Shown: positions 15,617 through 20,606 of the stretch, in pieces | Numbering within the stretch: the stretch's first letter is position 1 | How the letters are laid out: the number at the start of each line of letters is the position of its first letter | Program-made: the position numbers and the translations under genes | Notes under the pieces: model-generated | What the model saw: the letters and a program-made list of their open reading frames with translations, nothing else | Told to the model about the DNA's origin: nothing | Database searches by the model: none | DNA from: a virus | Virus record (IMG/VR): IMGVR_UViG_3300036851_000105 | Coordinates: 1-20,606 of that record | Strand: one strand, 5' to 3' | Length of the DNA: 20,606 nt

Positions 15617-16120
15617 CTAGCTGCGCCTCCTAGACTCGTGGCGGCCCTGCCGATAGCGTTTGCCGGCTTCGACAACGTCAGCGCCCCCGAGATCAGGAAC
15701 CTCGAACTCGGCCCAGGAGACTTCAGCATTCGCCGGCGCAAGATCCACTTGGAACTCGGCGAAGGCGATTTCAGCAGCTCCATCAGCCGTGGGAACCTCG
15801 AATTCGGCCCAGGCGATTTCGGCCGCAGCATTCGCAGTTGGAACCTCGAACTCGGCCCAGGAGATTTCAGCATCGGCATCAACGTCGTTGATGAAGAACT
15901 CGGCCCACGAGACCTCAGCGTCAGCGTTGGCTGTGGGAACCTCGAACTCAGCCCAGGAGATTTCAGCGTCGGCGTTAGCCGTGGGAATCTCTACTTCGGC
16001 CCAGGAGATTTCAGCGTCAGCATTCGCGGTGGGAACCTCGAATTCAGCCCACGCAATTTCAGCATCCGCATCAACTAGAGCTTCCGCCGTAGGGGCGACA
16101 AGCGGATAGAAGATGTTCAT
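15617..16120 (-). CDS. Eight-unit WAEFEVP tandem-repeat protein
   Basis: A 167-residue protein. ATG 16120 lies 13 bases after the upstream TAG, and its Shine-Dalgarno is poor. Residues 1-17 form a hydrophobic leader (MNIFYPLVAPTAEALV). Residues 18-145 are eight tandem 16-residue units with consensus ADAEISWAEFEVPTAN. Units 1, 2, 3, 5, 6 and 8 are close to consensus, unit 4 loses the EVP end and unit 7 has Phe for Trp. Residues 146-167 are a basic tail (GKRYRQGRHESRRRS). The conserved I/V, W, F and V positions suggest one short beta strand per unit, giving a solenoid or fibre-like stack. I do not know the family. It closes a cluster of beta-rich virion-like genes, so an appendage or decoration role is plausible. 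Confidence 0.85.
   Translation of the reverse strand: MNIFYPLVAPTAEALVDADAEIAWAEFEVPTANADAEISWAEVEIPTANADAEISWAEFEVPTANADAEVSWAEFFINDVDADAEISWAEFEVPTANAAAEIAWAEFEVPTADGAAEIAFAEFQVDLAPANAEVSWAEFEVPDLGGADVVEAGKRYRQGRHESRRRS
15686..16069. repeat. Eight 48-bp tandem repeats inside a coding region
   Basis: Eight contiguous 48-bp units encode the 16-residue repeats. Bases are highly similar between units (GAAATCTCCTGGGCC recurs), although third positions differ. The DNA could slip or recombine to change the copy number. Because the unit length is a multiple of three, several other frames also stay open and give false long ORFs here. Confidence 0.9.
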
Positions 16121-16133
16121 CTAGGCCACGCGC

Positions 16134-16469
16134 CTATGTAACTTTACGCGACGACCAGGGAAATGCTCGTCCAGTACCCGCAGTCTGCTTGATGCTGGCC
16201 CGGCGGTTGTGAAGAAAGATGATCCCTGGCGACACCCACTGCTTGTTGGTCTGTGCGTGTTTTAGTCTCCACACGTGAATCTCTTGAACTGAATCGGCCG
16301 CGCGGGTCTTCTCGTACAATCGGATTTCCAGTATGTCGTTGAATGCCATAGCACTTACGTCGATGAGATACTGGAAGAAAGCATCCGTGCCGTCATTGTC
16401 CGTTCCGAGAAAATGTTCGGTGCCAATGGTCGCAGTTTGGGAGCCTGATTCATGCTCTGCAACAGCCAT
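16134..16469 (-). CDS. Small phage structural protein (beta-sandwich type)
   Basis: A 111-residue protein. ATG 16469 follows AGGTG with short spacing. Its layout is one I associate with small virion proteins: HFLGTDNDGTDAFFQYLIDV, then a MAFNDILEIRLYEKT strand, then WVSPGIIFLHNRRASIKQTA and TGRAFPWSSRKV. The phrase for the last part is usually a strand, KQTAGTGR and an aromatic followed by a basic end. That comparison is from memory. It begins seven bases downstream of the preceding gene's stop and is probably translated from the same mRNA. A surface decoration or tail-appendage role is likely but unproven. Confidence 0.8.
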   Translation of the reverse strand: MAVAEHESGSQTATIGTEHFLGTDNDGTDAFFQYLIDVSAMAFNDILEIRLYEKTRAADSVQEIHVWRLKHAQTNKQWVSPGIIFLHNRRASIKQTAGTGRAFPWSSRKVT

Positions 16470-16476
16470 GTGTCAC

Positions 16477-17316
16477 CTACTCTCCGGCATAGACAAGGAT
16501 TCCGCGCGCCTCAGTCCCAGTTCCGGCGATGCGAGCGAAGATTCCCTTCGCATCGTCGTCTACCACCTGTTGGTAGACCGGGACGGACGGGACTGGACCG
16601 TAGATGCCTTCACCCGTGTCGGTGTGGAACAACCAGGAGCCGATGGTGGTGACTGCGGCAGAGGTATCCCCGAATCCGATTTCCACATACAGTTCGTCTG
16701 AGGTCGTCGAGATATCGGCGAGTGCATCCAGACCCACATGCCACCAACTGTAGTTCTTGGTGATCGGGTCGAGGATGGTCGTCCAGGAGCCGAACGCGCC
16801 CGCGCTAGGAGTGACGGACACTCCGTTGCTATTAGTGACTGCGCCGAGGCGCTCCCACATGACGGGAACCTCCATGCCCCAGCCGTCGATGGCCTGATGT
16901 AGCCAGATTCCCACGTTGGCAACATCGGACACCGCCAGCGCTTGCGCGCGAGCAGCGATCCTCGTTCCCTTCGGTATGAATACCGGGAAGTACCAGTATT
17001 TCGGCCCCGACCGCAGAGCGGCCACAGTGTTGGCTCCCCAACAGTCCAAGTCTTGAATCAGATCAACCTCTGATCCCGAAACACCGATGCCGATGTCGAG
17101 CAGGTAGCTGGTGACGACCGCGGAGACGTGGATGCCGGACACGCACACCGTGATGCCGTACGTGTCCTCGTCTGTAGAGGCGAGGAGCTGGCCTGCGGAG
17201 TACGCGCCCTTGACGTGGGCTGTGCTGCCGGCGGTGATCGTGGTGCCGTTGCGGTCAGCCGCCGTCAGGTTCGTCTGCGTCGGGCCGAGCGCGTTCGGCG
17301 GGAGCCATAGTGGCAT
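16477..17316 (-). CDS. Beta-rich virion protein, putative appendage
   Basis: A 279-residue protein, ATG 17316, three bases after the upstream TAG and so probably coupled. It is rich in Thr, Ser, Val, Gly and Trp with no long helices. Features include the opening PLWLPPNALGPTQTNLTAAD, a central YWYFPVFIPKGTRIAARAQA (about 107-126) and a C-terminal WLFHTDTGEGIYGPVPSVPV. The first part is followed by a jelly-roll-like sequence, with the IPKGTRIAARAQ strand typical of phage and carbohydrate-contact domains. No enzyme motif is seen. Together with its neighbours it may build a capsid or tail appendage. I cannot name a family. Confidence 0.8.
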   Translation of the reverse strand: MPLWLPPNALGPTQTNLTAADRNGTTITAGSTAHVKGAYSAGQLLASTDEDTYGITVCVSGIHVSAVVTSYLLDIGIGVSGSEVDLIQDLDCWGANTVAALRSGPKYWYFPVFIPKGTRIAARAQALAVSDVANVGIWLHQAIDGWGMEVPVMWERLGAVTNSNGVSVTPSAGAFGSWTTILDPITKNYSWWHVGLDALADISTTSDELYVEIGFGDTSAAVTTIGSWLFHTDTGEGIYGPVPSVPVYQQVVDDDAKGIFARIAGTGTEARGILVYAGE

Positions 17317-17319
17317 CGG

Positions 17320-17742
17320 CTACACCTGGGCCGCAACGAACTCCAGACGGAGGTCGGCGTAGTTGGTGATCGCATCGGCCTCGGCCCCGGAGAGCGTGTA
17401 GCTCGTATCCGTGAACGCGCCGGGGAGGTTGTTGTCCGCCTGCGACGTGATCTGCGTGGACGTCTGCATCAGGCGCACGGTCAGGTTGATCTGTGCCGAG
17501 CCCGAGGCAGGCTGCTTACGCCGGCGCCAGCGCATGATGTGGCCGGTCGAGGAGAGTGGATCCGTGACCGAGGTCAGGAGCGTCTCATACTCGTTCGCGC
17601 CCGGCGGGGTGGGAGTCTTGATGTAGTCGGTGTCGGAGGCGACGGTCTCGTCGATCTCGGCCCAAAGAGTATCGGTCGTTCCATCGTCTTCTGTCCACGC
17701 GGTGCGAACGGTGTCCGCAGATGGCCTAGCGAACTGAGCCAT
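17320..17742 (-). CDS. Phage beta-sandwich structural protein
   Basis: A 140-residue protein. ATG 17742 is preceded by AAGGAG with normal spacing, and its start lies within the end of the upstream gene (17-base overlap). It has the layout of a recurrent phage structural module: RPSADTVRTAWTEDDGTTDT, LWAEIDETVASDTDYI, a DPLSSTGHIMRWRRRK strand, then INLTVRLMQTSTQI and a closing YTLSGAEADAITNYADLRLE. Comparable modules occur in many tailed-phage virion genes, as I recall. It probably forms a jelly-roll used on the capsid or tail surface. The exact role is not known. Confidence 0.85.
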   Translation of the reverse strand: MAQFARPSADTVRTAWTEDDGTTDTLWAEIDETVASDTDYIKTPTPPGANEYETLLTSVTDPLSSTGHIMRWRRRKQPASGSAQINLTVRLMQTSTQITSQADNNLPGAFTDTSYTLSGAEADAITNYADLRLEFVAAQV

Positions 17743-18016
17743 ACCGACTCCTTCCTCGTGCCCGCGACCAGTAGCCGATCAGGGGGACGTTGATGCCGGG
17801 GTTCGGCCGGAGCCGCAACCAGTACTTGAAGTCCTCGTATTCCACGACCGGGGGCTCGTTGATACCGAGTGCCGGGTTGACCAGGCCGCGACGAGTGTTG
17901 ACGAATTGTCCCCATTGAAGCATCAGCGGGTGGCGGGTTCGGCGGGCCTTGGCGACGATGTACGTTCCGAGAACTGTCAACGGCCCCGTGATGGCGACCG
18001 CAAGTTCTAGGATCAT
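17726..18016 (-). CDS. Small protein with N-terminal membrane helix
   Basis: A 96-residue protein, ATG 18016, three bases after the upstream TAG. It has no good Shine-Dalgarno and is probably coupled. Residues 1-22 are hydrophobic (MILELAVAITGPLTVLGTYI), followed by a basic stretch (AKARRTRHP), consistent with one N-terminal membrane segment. The rest is soluble, Arg/Pro-rich and ends in ARGRSRYGSVR. No family is recognised. The membrane helix followed by positive charge would give an N-out, C-in orientation. It could be a small membrane accessory (for example lysis-related), but a structural role cannot be excluded. Its end overlaps the next gene by 17 bases. Confidence 0.7.
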   Translation of the reverse strand: MILELAVAITGPLTVLGTYIVAKARRTRHPLMLQWGQFVNTRRGLVNPALGINEPPVVEYEDFKYWLRLRPNPGINVPLIGYWSRARGRSRYGSVR

Positions 18017-18019
18017 GGT

Positions 18020-18412
18020 CTACGTGTTGTTCGGGTAGGCGTTAGCGCGGTACGTGACGTTCGTGTTCGCGGTGACGTTGACGGCGATACCCTCGAAGAA
18101 CCTCTTGTCGAGCCCGTCGATATAGAAGATGTTCCGACCCACGGACATCGGGATCGTCGGAGCGAGAGTCGCGGCCGTTAGCGAGTTTGCGACGACAACT
18201 GCGACGTCTTGCCAGTCAGCTGCCACCGTCGGATCGCCACCGAGTTTCAGACCCTGGATCGTAAAAGTAAGTACCGGCGTGCCGCCGACAACTTCTGCAA
18301 CAATTTCGATGCCCACGGCCAGCGCGGTATCGAGACCGCGCGCATAGTTGCGCCCTGTGCCGGTGGTTCCGGTCGCGGCAATTTTCACCGCTTTGTGTAC
18401 CATGTCGGCCAT
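18020..18412 (-). CDS. First gene of the small structural cluster, beta-rich protein
   Basis: A 130-residue protein. ATG 18412 follows a strong AAAGGAGG with seven bases between. It is Thr/Val/Ala-rich with several strands: GIEIVAEVVGGTPVLTFTIQ, then a GLKLGGDPTVAADWQDVAVV block and VGRNIFYIDGLDKRFFEGIA. No signal, membrane or catalytic motif is seen. It looks like a small beta-sandwich virion protein. It is the first of six tightly packed genes ending at 15617, and the strong ribosome binding site fits its leading place after the 333-base leader. Confidence 0.85.
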   Translation of the reverse strand: MADMVHKAVKIAATGTTGTGRNYARGLDTALAVGIEIVAEVVGGTPVLTFTIQGLKLGGDPTVAADWQDVAVVVANSLTAATLAPTIPMSVGRNIFYIDGLDKRFFEGIAVNVTANTNVTYRANAYPNNT

Positions 18413-18745
18413 ATGCCGGCCTCCTTTCGTTCCGTTGCAATATGCTGCCCTGTCAAGTGAAGCGGTGTCGCCCTACGGCGGATCGCCCCCATTTCGGACT
18501 CTCCGATCCAGCGCTGCCGGCATCGAATGCCACCACCTTCGCGGGGTGCAGGCACACTTCCGTCGAAGCGTCAACCGGCGCGCGACGGGCCACCACGGCC
18601 GAGAACAGCCCTCCAAGCTCCAGCCACGGACGACGCCTCCCGAAGGAAACCCCGCCGCATCCGGTGCGAGTCCGACTGAACTACTTGCCGCGCTCGACCC
18701 TACCTTCAAGCCTTAGGCGGAAATCCCACCATCAGGCGACACCAG
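18413..18745. other. Leader between tRNA and structural cluster, no gene
   Basis: This 333-base stretch holds no gene I can support. Open frames on both strands lack ribosome binding sites and codon character. On the minus strand a TTGACA lies at 18456-18451, but no good -10 sits at the right distance. AAAGGAGG of the following gene lies at its end. It may be an untranslated leader or hold a phage-specific promoter. Confidence 0.5.
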
Positions 18746-18836
18746 TAACGGGGGAGGGAATCGAACCCTCGGCCTCCAGGTTATGAGCCTGGCGAGCTAC
18801 CTGACTGCTCTACCCCGTGAAGAAGTGGGATGGTGG
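18726..18836. repeat. 8-bp inverted repeats flanking the tRNA
   Basis: CCACCATC lies at 18726-18733 and GATGGTGG at 18829-18836 on the plus strand. They are complementary and sit 12 and 9 bases outside the tRNA. In the precursor RNA they can pair and bring the two ends of the tRNA together, which could guide processing. Chance matching at this length is possible. Confidence 0.5.
18746..18819 (-). tRNA. Initiator-type tRNA-Met (CAT anticodon)
   Basis: This is a full 74-base cloverleaf. The acceptor arms are CACGGGG and CCCCGTT with a C1-T72 mismatch, then discriminator A73. The D arm is GAGC/GCTC with A11-T24. The anticodon stem-loop is CCAGG-CTCATAA-CCTGG with anticodon CAT. The T arm is GAGGG-TTCGATT-CCCTC. 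A mismatch at 1-72 and purine 11 with pyrimidine 24 are marks of bacterial initiator tRNAs. Two of the three GC pairs typical at 29-31 are kept. CCA is not encoded (the next bases are CTG). It would supply extra fMet-tRNA for late translation. Confidence 0.93.
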
Positions 18837-18880
18837 CTGGATGGAACCCATCCCGTTGCCGGCCTTTCTCGTAGTCCGGC

Positions 18881-18910
18881 CTACGCCCCGATCCGCAAGC
18901 GGCGGGGTAG
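18881..18910. terminator. Strong GC hairpin after the glycosidase-like gene
   Basis: The arms CTACGCCCCGATCCGC and GCGGCGGGGTAG pair in 12 positions with two 2-base bulges, three bases after the stop of the upstream gene on the minus strand. There is no T-tract, so it is not a classical terminator. It could still pause or end transcription, or set the 5' side of the tRNA precursor. Confidence 0.4.
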
Positions 18911-18912
18911 CT

Positions 18913-19929
18913 CTAGCGTTCCTTCACACCGGGACGCCGTACCGGCTTCCCTGGTTTCTTGGGCGACGGTCTCTTCGACACCGGCCTGCTGCCGGTGCGG
19001 AGAAACTCACGTGGGTTCGCGTACCCGCGTTCGCGGGCAGTCGCCCCAATGGTCTTCGATGCTTCGCGCCACATCGCGGTCGGATCCGCCCCCGCCGGCA
19101 CGTCGATGCCGAGGTTGCGCAGCTGCGCGAGTCGTCCTTGCGCGTACGCGACGGCGCGAGGATTCTGGGCATCCGGGACACGCTCGAAGGTGTCCACGTT
19201 GCTCCACTCCCCCGGCTTCGTGCGCGGGCCTTGCGCAGGCGGGGGCGCGCCGGCGCTAGCCAGTTCGCGCCCGTCGCCGCGATATGCGCCGGGTAGGTCA
19301 CGACCGATGAAGTCGTCGATTGTCCACAGCGCTGACGGCCCCGCGTAGCCGGGCTTGTGCCCCGGCCCCAGCACGGGCGCGATCATCGAGGGATCAATGC
19401 CGCGGTCGATCAGCGTCTGCCGGATCTGGGCGGGATCGAAAATGTGCTTCATCGGGTCGGCGCCGTATGCCTGCGGCAACCACTCGTCGGCGATGCCCTG
19501 CCACGCCTCGTAGTTGAAGTCCCGCTGATTCGGCATGACCGTGATGGCGGTGTTCTGATTCGGCATGAGCTGCTGCCAGAGCCGTGCCAGCTGCTGGTTG
19601 TACGCCCAGCCAGGGGAACCCTCATATCCCTTCGACTCGAACTCCAAGTCAGGGACGAGCACGCTCGGGTTGTACCTCTGAGAGACCCCGGCCATCTGGC
19701 GCCCGAAGGTCTCGGCGTCCATGTCGCCAGGGGCGCCCCAGATTCCGAACTCGCGGCCCTGCTGCTTCAGAGCCGCTGCGACGGTCGCGAGGCGGGGGTC
19801 GCGGTAGTCGATGAGCGGGACATCCCAGCCGGCCGCCTGCATGGCGTTCCAGTCGGGCATGTCCTGCGGTGCGCTGCCGAAGGTGGGGACGCTGCGTACG
19901 AATGCGTAGTTGCGGCGACGTCTCGCCAT
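18913..19929 (-). CDS. TIM-barrel, glycosidase-like protein with basic C-terminus
   Basis: A 338-residue protein. ATG 19929 follows GAGAGGAGG by six bases. A 38-residue in-frame extension has no such site and is rejected. Residues 7-210 look like a TIM barrel, with strands at YAFVRSV (8-14), GWDVPLIDY (34-42), REFGIWGAPGD (59-69), SVLVPDLEFE (89-98), TAITVMP (127-133), EWLPQAYG (149-156), MIAPVLGPG (182-190) and ALWTIDDF (200-207). The acidic cluster DLEFE after strand four could hold catalytic residues, as in lysozyme-like or other glycosidases. Residues 225-245 are a Pro/Gly linker, 250-312 a helical domain and 315-338 a basic Lys/Arg/Pro tail. It could be a lysin or a virion-borne cell-wall or capsule enzyme. 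Family assignment is uncertain. Confidence 0.8.
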   Translation of the reverse strand: MARRRRNYAFVRSVPTFGSAPQDMPDWNAMQAAGWDVPLIDYRDPRLATVAAALKQQGREFGIWGAPGDMDAETFGRQMAGVSQRYNPSVLVPDLEFESKGYEGSPGWAYNQQLARLWQQLMPNQNTAITVMPNQRDFNYEAWQGIADEWLPQAYGADPMKHIFDPAQIRQTLIDRGIDPSMIAPVLGPGHKPGYAGPSALWTIDDFIGRDLPGAYRGDGRELASAGAPPPAQGPRTKPGEWSNVDTFERVPDAQNPRAVAYAQGRLAQLRNLGIDVPAGADPTAMWREASKTIGATARERGYANPREFLRTGSRPVSKRPSPKKPGKPVRRPGVKER

Positions 19930-20341
19930 CAGCGTCCTCCTCTCGGGGTCGCGAAGAGTACCGGGCCGACGCCACCGTCCGCCGTCAACGCCGACCCGAG
20001 GGGTGCTCCGCCAGTGCGGCCGAAACCGGACGGCGGAGAGCAATCAGATGGGAAGAAAAACTCCTCTCCATAAGTAAGTACGATGAAACGACCCAATCCT
20101 ATCACGCTTTTGGCCAATCTTTACACAATCTAAACATATGACCACGGAGTAGAGCCAAATCTGCCCGCGGGCCGTTGAGTAAGTTTGCTCGCAGCACTGA
20201 GTAGCCAGCGGCCGGCCGGCGCCCGGCCCCAGTCTCTTTTCACTGTGTCCAGTCCTTGGCCTGCGCCCTATCCCGGCGGGGCCGGGGGGCGCTCAGGCCC
20301 ATCAGACATGACGGTCATATCCAGTCTCTTCTTCCACCAGC

Positions 20342-20358
20342 GGCCAGCTCTGCTGGCC
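20342..20358. repeat. 7-bp inverted repeat
   Basis: GGCCAGC, a three-base loop TCT, then GCTGGCC is a perfect hairpin on either strand. There is no T-tract. It is one of several such elements in the gene-free right end. Confidence 0.55.
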
Positions 20359-20472
20359 AAGCTGGTCTCCTTGTGTCCCCTGTGGTTCCTCTCTCTACCA
20401 AGGATTGTTTATATCGCGCGCGTACCACCGGCAGTGGTGTCACCTAGAAACAGCCGCGCCGGCCGGGGTCTG

Positions 20473-20495
20473 AGCGCGCCCGCAGGGCGTGCGCT
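20473..20495. repeat. Bulged GC hairpin
   Basis: AGCGCGCCC, loop GCA, then GGGCGTGCGCT pairs in nine positions with a two-base bulge. It lies one base before a second hairpin at 20497. Confidence 0.5.
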
Positions 20496-20496
20496 A

Positions 20497-20539
20497 GGGG
20501 GGCTTCAAATCCCTTCGGTTGGAGCCCCCCTTGAAGCCC
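20497..20539. repeat. Two overlapping, mutually exclusive hairpins
   Basis: GGGGGGCT (20497-20504) is complementary to AGCCCCCC (20523-20530). GGGCTTCAA (20500-20508) is complementary to TTGAAGCCC (20531-20539). Both use bases 20500-20504, so only one stem can form at a time. This resembles an attenuator or switch arrangement. No T-tract follows on either strand. Confidence 0.6.
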
Positions 20540-20606
20540 AGGGTCGTTTCCAGCCCTGGCAACAGCTGTTCTCGCGCTGGACAACAGGGTGTGTCACAAA
20601 GTCTGA

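Larger units (their letters stand above)
19930..20606. other. Gene-free, inverted-repeat-rich region
   Basis: I see no gene in this 677-base stretch. About 20050-20150 is AT-rich and may hold promoters, but I find no convincing -35/-10 pair. From 20214 to the end there are at least six inverted repeats (GGCCGG at 20214, GGCCAGC at 20342, AGCGC at 20473, GGGGGGCT at 20497, CCAGGG at 20538 and the palindrome AACAGCTGTT at 20561-20570). The motif CCAGTCTCTT occurs at 20229 and 20321, with a nine-base variant at 20249. It could be an origin, a packaging site or a regulatory block between early and late genes. Confidence 0.5.

Noticed and set aside
15686-16069. Tandem repeats as a CRISPR array
   Set aside because: The units are contiguous with no unique spacers and stay in frame as coding repeats.
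15356-16109. Plus-strand open frames over the repeat region
   Set aside because: A repeat unit of 48 bp keeps several frames open at once. The minus-strand frame has the proper neighbours and abutting start and stop.
18428-18456. Sigma-70 type promoter from the TTGACA in the leader
   Set aside because: The -35 is perfect, but the hexamer at 17 bases is GGAACG and no TAnnnT lies at an accepted distance.
18473-18709. 78-codon minus-strand frame in the leader
   Set aside because: It begins at TTG with no usable ribosome binding site and its sequence is Arg/Trp/Pro-rich, as expected for noncoding GC-rich DNA.
18746-18819. tRNA as an integration attachment site
   Set aside because: No duplicate of the tRNA 3' end and no integrase is visible in the window, so there is no positive support.
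19929-20117. 62-codon minus-strand frame ending on the glycosidase-like start
   Set aside because: It overlaps the next start by TGATG, but it begins at TTG without a ribosome binding site, has unconvincing composition and would be the only gene using TGA.
20214-20240. Plus-strand terminator (GGCCGG-CGC-CCGGCC followed by TCTCTTTT)
   Set aside because: The T-rich part begins several bases after the stem and is broken by C, and no plus-strand gene reads into it.

Overview
The window is a late structural and packaging segment of a tailed double-stranded DNA phage or prophage with podovirus-like (short-tailed) architecture. Every supported gene lies on the minus strand, so the genes run from about position 19929 down to 1. 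Base composition is high-GC by eye, ribosome binding sites are strong (AGGAGG, AAGGAGG), GTG and TTG starts are common, and the single tRNA has no encoded CCA. This fits a high-GC, Shine-Dalgarno-using host, possibly an actinobacterium, but no gene here identifies the host.

Layout in transcription order. (1) 20606-19930 has no gene I can support; it is rich in inverted repeats and contains an AT-rich patch. (2) 19929-18913 encodes a probable TIM-barrel, glycosidase-like protein with a basic tail. (3) 18819-18746 is an initiator-type tRNA-Met flanked by short inverted repeats, followed by a 333-base leader. (4) 18412-15617 is a tight cluster of six small genes, mostly virion-protein-like and beta-rich, ending in a protein made of eight 16-residue repeats. 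(5) 15616-13873 holds a 53-residue zinc-ribbon protein and the large terminase. (6) 13848-7845 holds two small proteins, the portal, a helix-turn-helix protein that may be the small terminase, the scaffold and the major capsid protein, followed by an intrinsic terminator. (7) 7710-1 holds a head-tail connector region, a tail adaptor, a large tail nozzle-like protein, two tail-fibre-like proteins, a protein with a histone H1-like tail and a large open-ended virion protein.

Together the genes cover DNA packaging (terminase, portal), capsid assembly (scaffold, capsid), neck and short tail (adaptor, nozzle), host contact (fibre-like modules) and probable internal or ejection proteins (basic and coiled-coil proteins). 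Most neighbouring genes overlap or lie within about 20 bases, which suggests one or two long transcripts and translational coupling. Two longer breaks stand out: a terminator after the capsid gene, and the tRNA and leader before the cluster at 18412.

The most unusual points are these. None of the 22 complete genes ends in TGA (18 TAG, 4 TAA) despite the high GC. The phage carries an initiator tRNA. There is an eight-unit WAEFEVP repeat protein. A near-identical intergenic element lies before both the large terminase and the scaffold. Lysis, replication and integration genes are not seen, apart from a possible glycosidase.
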